A DNA stretch of 53,043 nucleotides from Candidatus Zipacnadia bacterium. Lineage in GTDB: Bacteria > Armatimonadota > Zipacnadia > Zipacnadales > UBA5352. A program made the position numbers and the translations under genes. The stretch lies in contig JALGUJ010000037.1 of NCBI GenBank assembly GCA_029820945.1, forward strand, positions 1 to 53,043. Direction: 5' to 3'. The notes beneath the pieces were generated by a model. The model searched no databases. It was given only the letters and a program-made list of their open reading frames with translations, and was not told the DNA's origin. Shown here piece after piece: positions 1 to 8,897 of this stretch. Positions within the stretch are counted from its first letter, which is position 1. Each line of letters opens with the position of its first letter.

Positions 1-1820
1 TTGATGATCCAGCTTCGCCCCATCGCGGCCCATTCCGCCGCCTCGGGGGTGTCCGCTTCGTGGCTCTCGATCATGTTACAGTTGGGCAGCGTCCAGGCGC
101 TGAGGCGCTCCCAGGTGTGCTCGCCGAATGGCGTGATGCGAGGGCCGGTGGGGTAGACGTTGTGCACCAGGGCCGGGATGGCCCGCACGATCACCTGCTC
201 CGGCTCGCCCCTGACCGCCAGGGCGTGCCTGCCCGCGGGCAGCAGCCGCATGGCCTCCGCCGGCTCGTCGGCCCAGCGCCGCAGAGGCAGGTCCTCGCCA
301 TCCAGCGTGAGCGCGGCATTTCCCGCCACCTGGAAGAAGCACCAGCCGTCCCGTGGGTTCATGAACTCGATCTCGCGCCGCCCCAGCAGCCCGCGCTCCG
401 CGGCGTTCGTCAGCTCGCTGCAGAGGTTGTTGAGCACCTCGATGCGATGCTCGCCGCCGGGTAGGACCGTCGCCAGGCCGTCCGTGGCCGCCGGCTCGCC
501 GCCGTCGCCATCCACGAGGGCCGCGCGCGCGTCGTAGGCCCCCCACGCCAGCCGGTCCGCGTCGAACACCACGCGCGTCTCCGCCTCCGGCGCGTCGATG
601 CGCCGCCGCGCCGCCACCTGGCCGGTGGCCCGGGATGTCAGCGTCACCTCAAGGGCCCCCGTGGCGCGCACCTCTTCGGCGACCTGCAGACCGACCTGCA
701 TGGCGATCCGCCCGGTCTTCCCCGACTCCATCTCCCGCCGCCATGGGTCCTCCACGCGCAGGCTGATGGGCTCGAGATACACCGACGCGCCCAGGTCGCA
801 CTGCTGCCTGTCCTCGTGGCCCTCATGGTCAACCGTCACCGCCATGCTCGCGGGCTCGTCGGATGGCGCGCGAGCGCGGGACACCAGATACAGATCGCTG
901 CGCGAGGAGAACAGCGGCTCAAGCGGCGCGTGGCCCACGGCGACCTCCGTCTCAACACCCGGCTGGAGCCGGACCTCCTGCACGTCGCGTGGCGGCCTCT
1001 CGACCCACACCTGCAGCGGCTCGTCGGTCCAGTTGCGGAGCGTGGCGGTCAGCGCCCCCTCCGGGGCGCCGTCTCTCGCGGTCATCACCGTGCGGGCCCG
1101 GCCGACCTGAACCGTCGCCTCGCTCTCGAACGCCGCCCGCACCTCAGCCGGGGAGAGTGCGCGACCATAGAGCCGGATGTCGTCGAGGTCGCCCTTGAGG
1201 CAGCCGCCTGCCCACATGCCGGACATCCTGCCGGGCGTGGGCGCCCTGCTGATTGGCAGCGGCATGCGCATGCTCGCGACCGGCTCCGCATCCACGTACA
1301 TGGTGGCGCGTGCCGCATCCGAATCGGCCACCACCGCGAGGTGCTTCCACGAGCCGTCCAGCAGTGCGGCGTCGGCGGAGAGGATTGCGTTGCGGGCGCC
1401 GTCGGCCCACTCGAACATGATGACCCGATAGGAGCTTATGCGCAGGTTCAGGTTGCGCTGCACTCCCGCGCCACTGTCGCCGAAGATGAGGCGGTTCGTG
1501 TCGGGGGCCTCGGACGCGCGGGTCCTGACCCAGACCATGAGCGTCAGGTCGCCCTCCAGGTTCATCGAGTCCACGTCGGCGTAGGTGACGACGTCGTCCA
1601 CGCCGTCGAAGCGAAGCGCGTGGCCGCGCGGGGAGGGGACCCACTCGGGCCCGTTCAGCGTGGCATCATGTCCGTTACCGCTGAGGTCGCGCGCGAGGTC
1701 GCCGCCGCCCTCGTCGAAGCTCCAGTGAGCCACCAGGTCGTCGCCGCGTGCATGCCCGGCCACCATCAGGGCCAACGCAAGCACTGCTGCCACGATCGGC
1801 ACCGTCGCTCGATCACTCAT
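1..1820 (-). CDS. Exported LamG/concanavalin-like domain protein (3' end beyond the window)
   Basis: The frame starts at the ATG at 1820 and stays open to base 1 (606 complete codons), so the C-terminus lies outside the window. Residues 1-26 form a signal peptide ending near HARG-D. Residues about 28-190 look like a LamG/concanavalin-type jelly roll, starting LVAHWSFDEGGGDLARDLSG with DGVDDVV next and ending GDLDDIRLYGRALSPAEV. That layout is typical of LamG_3 domains in secreted carbohydrate-active or adhesive proteins. The remaining ~400 residues are beta-rich with no motif I can name. The role is inferred as extracellular glycan or ligand binding, perhaps attached to a hydrolase in the missing part. 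It lies 39 bp downstream of, and co-oriented with, the hemerythrin-fusion gene. I translated the whole frame codon by codon and found no stop. Confidence 0.8.
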   Translation of the reverse strand, partial: MSDRATVPIVAAVLALALMVAGHARGDDLVAHWSFDEGGGDLARDLSGNGHDATLNGPEWVPSPRGHALRFDGVDDVVTYADVDSMNLEGDLTLMVWVRTRASEAPDTNRLIFGDSGAGVQRNLNLRISSYRVIMFEWADGARNAILSADAALLDGSWKHLAVVADSDAARATMYVDAEPVASMRMPLPISRAPTPGRMSGMWAGGCLKGDLDDIRLYGRALSPAEVRAAFESEATVQVGRARTVMTARDGAPEGALTATLRNWTDEPLQVWVERPPRDVQEVRLQPGVETEVAVGHAPLEPLFSSRSDLYLVSRARAPSDEPASMAVTVDHEGHEDRQQCDLGASVYLEPISLRVEDPWRREMESGKTGRIAMQVGLQVAEEVRATGALEVTLTSRATGQVAARRRIDAPEAETRVVFDADRLAWGAYDARAALVDGDGGEPAATDGLATVLPGGEHRIEVLNNLCSELTNAAERGLLGRREIEFMNPRDGWCFFQVAGNAALTLDGEDLPLRRWADEPAEAMRLLPAGRHALAVRGEPEQVIVRAIPALVHNVYPTGPRITPFGEHTWERLSAWTLPNCNMIESHEADTPEAAEWAAMGRSWII

Positions 1821-1859
1821 GCCTCTCGTCACCGCTCTGAGCCCGCGGCCTCCCGGCGT

Positions 1860-4487
1860 TCACCGAGCGCGGGTCTCGGCGAGAAACACCGGGTACCGGT
1901 GGTCCTCGGTCAGCAGGTGATCCACGATCCAGTCCTTCAGGAAGGCGACGAAGCTCTCGTCGAGGTCGATTTCGCCGTGCGCGAGCCTGTTCGCGAAGTC
2001 CCGGGCCTTCGCCAGCAGCCGCTTGTGCCTGCGGCGGTGTCTCTCGAGCCCCGGGAAGCCGGCATCGGCCATGAGCTGCTCCTCGTCGTCGAAGTGCGTC
2101 TCGGCGTGCTCGATCAGGGAGTTCAGGAGCTCTGTCAGCAGCGGCTTCGCGGCGCCTGAGTCCATGGCCTGATGCAGTCTCTCGGTCATCTCGAAGAGCC
2201 GTCGGTGCTGGCCGTCGAGCGCATCGACGCCCGTGGCGTACTGCTCCCTCCAGCAGAACACGGGTGTGCTGACGAGTCGGGGGTCGAGGAGCAGGCGCAT
2301 GCGCCGCTGGTAGACCTCAAGGAGCTTGAGACGAACCACCGGGATGTTGCGGACCGCGTCTGCAGGGAGCCGGTAGATCTCGGCCCGCGCGTCCGTGCGC
2401 ACGCGCAGCAGGCCGGGCGTTCCGTAGAGCACGCTGCTCTCGCCGTAGAAGTCGCCCGCCGACAACTCCTCGACCGGCGAGTCGTCGAAGAGCAACTGCA
2501 CCTCCCCGTCCCTCACCAGCCGTATGCCGGAATCGGCCACCGATTGCGGCTCCGGGCATGCCTCCAGGGTGTGAGGCCGCATGGCCCGGGCAATCCGGTT
2601 CTGTACGGGGTACGAGATGCCCTCGGAGAAAAGCCAGGTGCTCGCCAGGAACTCGCGCGCCGCCTGAAGGCTCTGGATGTCCTGGAGCAGTCCGTTGCGG
2701 CGGATGAACTCGACGTAGGTGCGGCAGGGCACGCGCAGAGCTCGGACGCAGTTGGCGGTGCGGCAGGTGAACTCCGAAGGCGTGCCCGAGAGCGCGGAAT
2801 GCTCGCCCACGACCCCACCGGCTGAGAGCGCCGCGGTTCCCGCTCGTGAGCGGGACACGGGCCGCATGACATCCACGTCGCCGGTCAGCAGCAGGTGGAT
2901 GTCGGTGTTGCGTTCGCCCGCCCGCAGGATGATGGTCTCGGGGTTGAAGCCGACGATCGGGTTGTTCAGCAGGATCTCCAGCTCATGCTGCGGCACAGAG
3001 GGGAAGTACGATCGCAGGTAGCGGGCGGCGCGGTCTCGCACGTAGTCCTGATGTGAGGCGATGAGCACATCCGCCGAGCCGAACGTCGCCCCGGAGCCGA
3101 TCTCCTTCTCGCGGTCGGTTAGCTCGCGGGCGGTGTGAGAGAGAATGATCTTGTCGGATTCATCTTCCCTGAAGTCCTCGGCACTCCCGTGGACCGGCGC
3201 CCCGCCGATGTCGATCTTCTTCACCGTGGCCTGGGTGAGGTAGGCGCGCCGGACCTGCTCGAAGAGCTCGCGTGGGATTCCCTGCTCTTCGGGGCTTCCG
3301 GAGATCATCTCCTCGAGCACGCTGAGAGTGATGATGTCGCCCAGGTGGGCGTAGCTGCGGTAGCCGGCCCCGGATGCGGCGCGGAACATAAAGACGGTCG
3401 TCTCCACGGGGTGGGGTGAGAACATGGGCATGACCTGCAGCCCCGCGATGTCGTTCCAGACCCCCGTCTCGAGGTCGTGAACCTCGAAGAAAGGCAACAC
3501 ATCGTCCCGGTCCATCGACAGCAGGGCCGACAGCTTCCTGGCCACGGAGTCGCGCACCCAGGGGGCCGCGAAGTACCTGATTCTGCGGTCCGAACGCATG
3601 AGTGCGGTGAGCCCACAGAAGTGATCGTCGTGCGCGTGCGTGTGGAAGATGCCCTCGATCTCGTTCGCGCTGATGCCCAGAGCCTGCAGGCTGTGGAGGA
3701 CGTTGGGGCCGGCGTCCACCAGGTAGACCTTGCCCTGGAAGATGAGAACGCTGGACATGGCCGGCCGGCCCGCATCCCAGCCGTCGCCGTTGCCGGAGTG
3801 CACGACCATCCAGTAGCCGCGCTCGATCAGGTGATATCCCAGCGTGTAGGGCACCTCGTAGTTCTCGCCGGGAGCCAGGTTAAGGTCAACCGTGACGCTC
3901 TCTCCGCCGTAGCGGAACTGGAACACGTTCGACGCCAGGCGGCGCAGTGACACCCCGCCGTCGATCTCAACGCGATCGCCGTCAAGAATGATGCAGTCAA
4001 CGAGGTCTTCGGTGGGGAGGATCGTCCCGTACGCCAGTTCCGACTTCAGATGGATCATGGTGCGTGCCATGTCGGGGGGCAGGCCGGCCTCGGTCATCTC
4101 CTCCTCGGAGACGAGGCCGTAGATACCGCGATGGATGTAGCGCAACTGAGCCGTGACCTGCTGAGCGGAGCCGATGAGCACCGGCCTGGCCCCGGTGTTG
4201 TTGGGATGCCCGGGTATGCCCATCCCCTGCCGGTAGAGCATCTGCATGACGGGGAACTCGGCCAGGTTCGCGAAGCTGCCCTTCTGCACGGGCACATCGG
4301 ACAGCAGGATCGCATTGGGGCCGGTCTCGAAGTCCACCCCGTCCGCCTCGCGGCGGACGATGAGGCCCCTGCGCATCATCTGCTTGACGCTGTCCGCCGG
4401 ACAGCCGCATAGGACGCGAACGTCGGCCTCGGGCACCTCTACCCAGTAGATCCCGTTGGCGACCTTCATCCTGGTGAGGTTGCTCAT
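1860..4487 (-). CDS. Metallo-beta-lactamase / tandem cNMP-binding-like / bacteriohemerythrin fusion protein
   Basis: This 875-residue cytoplasmic protein starts at the ATG at 4487, behind a GAGGGTG-type ribosome site. The N-terminal ~200 residues are unassigned. Residues ~240-480 are a metallo-beta-lactamase fold with HxHxDH (H284, H286, D288, H289) and likely further ligands H359, D384 and H479. The first motif position is His, as in hydrolases, not the HxExDH of flavodiiron proteins. Residues ~510-605 and ~640-715 resemble cyclic-nucleotide-binding beta-rolls (GDVDVM, GGVVGEHSALSG; GDFYGESSVLYG). Residues 745-870 are a bacteriohemerythrin with all seven expected diiron ligands: H761, H798, E802, H817, H821, H857, D862. 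Family knowledge says hemerythrins bind O2, or NO in some cases. The inferred role is a gas-responsive hydrolase with the beta-rolls as a relay. Substrate and nucleotide binding are unknown. Confidence 0.88.
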   Translation of the reverse strand: MSNLTRMKVANGIYWVEVPEADVRVLCGCPADSVKQMMRRGLIVRREADGVDFETGPNAILLSDVPVQKGSFANLAEFPVMQMLYRQGMGIPGHPNNTGARPVLIGSAQQVTAQLRYIHRGIYGLVSEEEMTEAGLPPDMARTMIHLKSELAYGTILPTEDLVDCIILDGDRVEIDGGVSLRRLASNVFQFRYGGESVTVDLNLAPGENYEVPYTLGYHLIERGYWMVVHSGNGDGWDAGRPAMSSVLIFQGKVYLVDAGPNVLHSLQALGISANEIEGIFHTHAHDDHFCGLTALMRSDRRIRYFAAPWVRDSVARKLSALLSMDRDDVLPFFEVHDLETGVWNDIAGLQVMPMFSPHPVETTVFMFRAASGAGYRSYAHLGDIITLSVLEEMISGSPEEQGIPRELFEQVRRAYLTQATVKKIDIGGAPVHGSAEDFREDESDKIILSHTARELTDREKEIGSGATFGSADVLIASHQDYVRDRAARYLRSYFPSVPQHELEILLNNPIVGFNPETIILRAGERNTDIHLLLTGDVDVMRPVSRSRAGTAALSAGGVVGEHSALSGTPSEFTCRTANCVRALRVPCRTYVEFIRRNGLLQDIQSLQAAREFLASTWLFSEGISYPVQNRIARAMRPHTLEACPEPQSVADSGIRLVRDGEVQLLFDDSPVEELSAGDFYGESSVLYGTPGLLRVRTDARAEIYRLPADAVRNIPVVRLKLLEVYQRRMRLLLDPRLVSTPVFCWREQYATGVDALDGQHRRLFEMTERLHQAMDSGAAKPLLTELLNSLIEHAETHFDDEEQLMADAGFPGLERHRRRHKRLLAKARDFANRLAHGEIDLDESFVAFLKDWIVDHLLTEDHRYPVFLAETRAR

Positions 4488-4733
4488 AGGTGCACCCTCG
4501 CTGGCTCGCTGCCTGCTCCAAGTCGATACTTCCCCGAGCGGTGCCGACGACCTGCAGATCGCTGCGCTGACGGCCTGTCCCGTCTCTGCGTGGGAGCCGT
4601 GTCGCCACGTCGGCCACCTCGGTGCGCTTCCAGGGGCAGGTGTCGGCCGAAGGCCGTCGAAGGCGGCCGGCAGGAGGAACGGACTGCGCGGACCCGTGCG
4701 CGGTTGTGGCATCAGTGATGGGAGTGACGCGAC
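4488..4733. other. Divergent intergenic region
   Basis: This 246-bp gap lies between the two divergently transcribed genes starting at 4487 (minus) and 4734 (plus), so it must hold both promoters. I see no convincing -35/-10 pair, no long inverted repeat and no credible coding sequence. Both gene-proximal ends carry ribosome-site-like purine runs only. Confidence 0.6.
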
Positions 4734-7700
4734 GTGACGAGACAGATGCTGCTGGTCACCGCCGTGCTGAGCGCGACGCTTGCCGGGGCGCAGGAGGCGC
4801 TCTGGCAGGCCGACTTCACGGCACAATCGCCCCGGCCGAACGCCGGCTTCACCACCTACCGCACCGAGGGCTCTCCCGTCGTGGTGAGCGAGCTTGAGGA
4901 GGGGGACCGGAGGCTGGTGCGGGCGGAGGCGCCCGGTGAGCGGAAGCTCGAGGGCCTGCGCATCAGCACCGCGCCGGTGCTGCCAGGCGGGCGGCGCTGC
5001 ACCGTCCGCGCGGAGGTGCGCGGGGCCGGAGAGGTGTGGCTCATCGCGAACTCGCGCAACGGCTGGCTCTACAGCCGCGAGACCGCCGCCCTGACCGATC
5101 GGTGGCGGGAGATCGAGCTCACCAAGCCGCTGGCGCTGAGCGACGACCGCATGAGCATCTGCCTGGTCACGCGCGAGGCCGCGCCGATGACGCTGGAGGT
5201 GCGCTCTCTCGCGGTCTACCTGGAGCCGGCCCCCACCACCTGGGACGTCGAGGTGCCGCCGGTGCGCATCGAGGCGGAGGCGCTCTCGGCCTACGACAGG
5301 CACGTGGCCGAGGTTGAGGGCGCATCGGGTGGGGCAGTGGTACAGGGCTCCGATTTCGCGTTGCTCAGCGGCGTCCCGTGCCCGCGCACGAGCCGGCCGA
5401 TCCACATCTTCGGCCGCGCCCGCATGGCCGACGACCAGAGCTACTGGTCGGTCATGGCGGATACGGGCACCGGCGCACAGCGCGTCAACCAGATGTTCGG
5501 CGAGCACACGCGCGACTGGCAGTGGATCGGGGACGAGCCCTTCACCCCGGCGATGGTCGGTGACGACTTCCGCGTGCAGCTCTACGGCTCCGATGATGCC
5601 CCCGCCGAGTCGGTGCTGGACTACGTCGTCCTCACCACGAACCCTGACCCGACGGCGGACGAGCTGGCGACGGCCCGGCGGCTGTCGCCGGTCGGGACTC
5701 CAGCGCTGTCCATCGGCCGCACCTCCCGACCGCCCGCGCTTGATGGCGTCGGGGACGACGCCTGCTGGCGGGACGCCGTGGCCCTCAGCGGATTCACGCG
5801 CATCAGCTCGCCTCTCCCGGCCCGGCATCCCTCGGAGATGCGGCTGTGCTGGGACGACCAGAACCTGTACTGGTGGTTCCGGGGCGAGGAGCCGGTCCTG
5901 CGGCCCGAGATGAACCGCCTCCACGAGTTCCGCAGGTCGATCACCCAGCGCGACGGGCGTGTCTGGGACGACGACTGCGCCATGCTGATCCTGGACACCG
6001 GCGACGGGATCTTCGACCTCTTCGTCAACGCGCTGGGGACGGTCAACGACGCGCGCATCCGCGACCCCGGCAGCATGTGGAGCAGTCGTGACGAAGGCTT
6101 CGACGCTGACGTGGAGAGCGCGTCTGAGATCGGGGATGGCTTCTGGACGGTGGAGGCACGGGTGAGCCTCGCCGGCCTGGCCGCCGGGCCGCCGGGGGCG
6201 GGCGACTCCTGGTGCTTTATCGCCGGGCGTATCGAGCAGGCGGACGATGAGTCGAGCGCCTGGAACCTCTGCTCGCCCGGGTTGCACGACCCGTCGGCCT
6301 TCGCCGAGCTGCGATTCACCGCCGACACGCTCGGCGCGACCGTGAACCTGCCTGACGTGCTGCGGCCCGGCTCCAACGAGGTGCGTTGCTCCCTCGGCGG
6401 CGGCGAGGGTGGGGCCCTGCTCGGGGCAAGCGTCCTTCGCGACGAGAGCACGGCTCGGGCATGGGCCTTCGGTGAGGCGGGGGGCCAGGTGGCCGCGCCG
6501 CTGCCGATCGAGGGCGAGGGCGAGGTCGCGTTCTCCTACGCGCTGCTCGACGCCGCGACGCTGGAGCCGCTGGTGCTGTCGCCGACCTACAGGCGCAGTG
6601 TACGATCGTCGATCGCACGCGTGACGCTGGAGACCGAGAGTCCCTACCGGCTGCTGGTGAACGGTCAGGTCGCCGCGTCGGGCGCCTCGGGCGAGGGCGG
6701 CGAGCCGGCCGAGGTCTTCCTGCAGAAGGGCGTCAACGCCTTTGCCCTTGAGCTGGAGAGCCCCGCGGATGTGCGCATCGAGGCCGGCGATCTCGTCGTG
6801 ACCGGCTCCGATCCCTGGCGCATCGCCCCGGAGGACGTGGCGGACGCCTCCGCGCCGAAGCTCGATCCGCGCGGCTGGGAGGTCGCATCTGCCGATGCGG
6901 CGGGCGGGCGCATCGGCCCCGGCCGGCTGCGCTTCGAGATCCTCCTGGAGGACACCCGCGTGTTCCCCAACTCCCAGCCGGCGCTCTACGTCTGCCGCGG
7001 CGCGCCCCAGCACGTCACCATCGTCGCGCGCGGCCTGCCGGGGCACCTGCTGGAGGGCTACCGCTGCCACCTGTGGCTGCCAGAGGGCCTCGCGGCGGCG
7101 GAGGTGACCGGCTACTACGCCGGTGGCATCGACTGGCTGCCGGAGTACGCCATCAAGCGGGCGGGTGAGGCCGAGATCGATGGAGCACCGTATGCCCACT
7201 ACGTGGTGACCGCCGACCGGGCGATCCGGTACCGCGACAGCGTGCGGATCCTGGAGCTGTTCAACGTTTTCCTTGCCTGGGATGAGGGCGCGGAGCCCGA
7301 GGACCGCGACTATGCCGTCTACTACGCGGCCGAAGCGTTGGACGGCAGCATCCGTGAGGTGTGCCGGCACTTCACCGTGCGGCCCCTGCCCGAACTGGAG
7401 GGCGAGCAGCCGGAGCGCCTGGTCTGGCAGCTCTGGGGTAGCTTCTTTTCGGCCATGAACAAGCCGGAGGGCAAGGAGCTGTCCCTGCAGACCATGGGCG
7501 CCGCCGGCTTTAACAACCTGGTCTCCGGCGACCAGGAGACGTCGGATCTGGGCGACGCCCACGGCGTTGACAACGTCCTGGGCATCAACTTCGAGTCCTG
7601 GAGCATCGATATGAGGCCGTGGCTCGAGGAGCATCCCGGCGATGCCCTGATCGACCGCGACGGCGAGGCCAGCGACCTCTACGCCTGCCCCTCGGCGGTG

Positions 7701-8615
7701 CTGGGTGAGGCCTGGCCGCACGTGGAGCAGAGCCTGAAGGCGCTGATCGCCGACCGCCGCCCCGACTGGGTCACCTGGGACTTCGAGTCGGGCGTAATGA
7801 CCGGGTATCTGTCCTGCTTCTGTCCGCGCTGCCTGGCGGCCTTCCGCGAGCACGCCGGCATCGCGGAGGAGGTGGAGCTGAGCGCCGACATCATCGAGGG
7901 CGACTTCCTCCCACAGTGGACCGAGTTCATGAACCTGCGCATGGCGCGGCTGGCGCGCAGGTTCAAGGACACCTGCCACGCCGCCGAGCCGCCTGCCCGC
8001 CTGCAGATCTACAGCGGCTACCAGTCGGACGACACCAGGTGGCGCTACGGCGTGGACTGGGCCATGATCGGCGAGCTGGAGGCCTGCGACGCTGCCTCGT
8101 GCGGCTACGGCCGGCGTTGGGAGCGGGTTCGCGCCACGCACGAGGCCCTGCGCGGCATCCCGCTCATCATCGGCCAGCACGTGCGTCCGTCCGACCGCAG
8201 CTCCGACGATGTCTTGGCCCCGTGCACGCGGGCGGTGCTGCTCCGGCGGCTCATGGACTGCACGGGCGGGATACTCATCTACGACCGCATGCCCCTTGAG
8301 GGCCGGTCGTGGCGGGCGAGCGCGGAGGTCTCGCGCCTGGCTGCGGCCCACGAGGACGTGTTCGCTGACGGCGAGTTCGCGCCGCTGGAGGGCGTGCCCG
8401 AGGGCGCGGACTGGGCGGGCGCGCGCAGCCTCGGGGAGACGATGATCCTCGCGCTGATGAACGGTTCAAGTCAGCCCCGCGCCCTGTCGCTGACTCTCCC
8501 GGGCGGCTACCGGCGCTGCGTGGAGTTCTTCACCGGGGAGACCGCCGAGCCGGGCACCGAGGTGTCGCTGGAGCTCGATGGCGGTGATGCCCGCGCCTGG
8601 GTGCTGGAGCGGTAG
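4734..8615 (+). CDS. Giant exported glycosidase-like protein with embedded CBM9-like domain
   Basis: This 1293-residue protein starts at the GTG at 4734, nine bases after GGGAG; the next ATG (4746) is too far from that site. A signal peptide covers residues 1-19 (LSATLAGA-Q). Residues ~20-310 are beta-sandwich material. Residues ~325-530 resemble a CBM9-like carbohydrate-binding domain (PPALDGVGDDACWRDAV, then LCWDDQNLYWWFRGEEP). Residues ~890-1190 look like a TIM-barrel hydrolase related loosely to GH42 or GH10-like putative glycosidases, with WVTWDFESGVMTGY and a CFCPRCLAAF Cys motif at about 1028-1037. The C-terminus is a short beta domain. Catalytic residues cannot be fixed; the Glu and Asp in WDFES are candidates. 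It is divergent from the hemerythrin-fusion gene across a 246-bp spacer. I infer polysaccharide degradation outside the cytoplasm; the GH family is uncertain. Confidence 0.82.
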   Translation: MTRQMLLVTAVLSATLAGAQEALWQADFTAQSPRPNAGFTTYRTEGSPVVVSELEEGDRRLVRAEAPGERKLEGLRISTAPVLPGGRRCTVRAEVRGAGEVWLIANSRNGWLYSRETAALTDRWREIELTKPLALSDDRMSICLVTREAAPMTLEVRSLAVYLEPAPTTWDVEVPPVRIEAEALSAYDRHVAEVEGASGGAVVQGSDFALLSGVPCPRTSRPIHIFGRARMADDQSYWSVMADTGTGAQRVNQMFGEHTRDWQWIGDEPFTPAMVGDDFRVQLYGSDDAPAESVLDYVVLTTNPDPTADELATARRLSPVGTPALSIGRTSRPPALDGVGDDACWRDAVALSGFTRISSPLPARHPSEMRLCWDDQNLYWWFRGEEPVLRPEMNRLHEFRRSITQRDGRVWDDDCAMLILDTGDGIFDLFVNALGTVNDARIRDPGSMWSSRDEGFDADVESASEIGDGFWTVEARVSLAGLAAGPPGAGDSWCFIAGRIEQADDESSAWNLCSPGLHDPSAFAELRFTADTLGATVNLPDVLRPGSNEVRCSLGGGEGGALLGASVLRDESTARAWAFGEAGGQVAAPLPIEGEGEVAFSYALLDAATLEPLVLSPTYRRSVRSSIARVTLETESPYRLLVNGQVAASGASGEGGEPAEVFLQKGVNAFALELESPADVRIEAGDLVVTGSDPWRIAPEDVADASAPKLDPRGWEVASADAAGGRIGPGRLRFEILLEDTRVFPNSQPALYVCRGAPQHVTIVARGLPGHLLEGYRCHLWLPEGLAAAEVTGYYAGGIDWLPEYAIKRAGEAEIDGAPYAHYVVTADRAIRYRDSVRILELFNVFLAWDEGAEPEDRDYAVYYAAEALDGSIREVCRHFTVRPLPELEGEQPERLVWQLWGSFFSAMNKPEGKELSLQTMGAAGFNNLVSGDQETSDLGDAHGVDNVLGINFESWSIDMRPWLEEHPGDALIDRDGEASDLYACPSAVLGEAWPHVEQSLKALIADRRPDWVTWDFESGVMTGYLSCFCPRCLAAFREHAGIAEEVELSADIIEGDFLPQWTEFMNLRMARLARRFKDTCHAAEPPARLQIYSGYQSDDTRWRYGVDWAMIGELEACDAASCGYGRRWERVRATHEALRGIPLIIGQHVRPSDRSSDDVLAPCTRAVLLRRLMDCTGGILIYDRMPLEGRSWRASAEVSRLAAAHEDVFADGEFAPLEGVPEGADWAGARSLGETMILALMNGSSQPRALSLTLPGGYRRCVEFFTGETAEPGTEVSLELDGGDARAWVLER

Positions 8616-8638
8616 GCCGGCGCTCCGGGCATCTCTGG

Positions 8639-8728
8639 GTGACCACGGTCAACTTCTCTCTCGACATGGGCTGGATGCCGTCGGAGTTCATGGAACGCCC
8701 GACCGCCCACGACATCCACGTGCTGTGA
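8639..8728 (+). pseudogene. Possible C-terminal gene remnant
   Basis: Between two genes, the frame read from 8612 gives protein-like sequence ending at a TGA at 8726-8728, including VNFSLDMGWMPSEF and ERPTAHDIHVL. It lies in a different frame from the upstream glycosidase-like gene, whose stop is at 8613-8615. It could be the tail of a deleted gene, or chance. The rest of the 8616-8897 gap holds nothing I recognise. Confidence 0.18.
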
Positions 8729-8897
8729 CAGCCCGCAACGGACGAGTCGTCCTTGAGGGGTACGCTCAGGACCGAGCGCCTTCTCTGCCCTGAGCCGGAT
8801 GGGGGCTGAGCGCGCGCGTTACCCGGCACGGTGGCAGGTGGATGGACCCTCCCGAGACCGCGCCGGTCCGCATGTAAGTTGATTGCGCCGGCGGGCG

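Noticed and set aside
4488-8351. A minus-strand open frame running upstream of the hemerythrin-fusion start for more than 1200 codons
   Set aside because: It lies opposite the glycosidase-like gene, has Arg/Ala/Gly/His-rich sequence with no domain, and exists because GC-rich DNA rarely forms stops in antisense frames. The ribosome site puts the true start at 4487.
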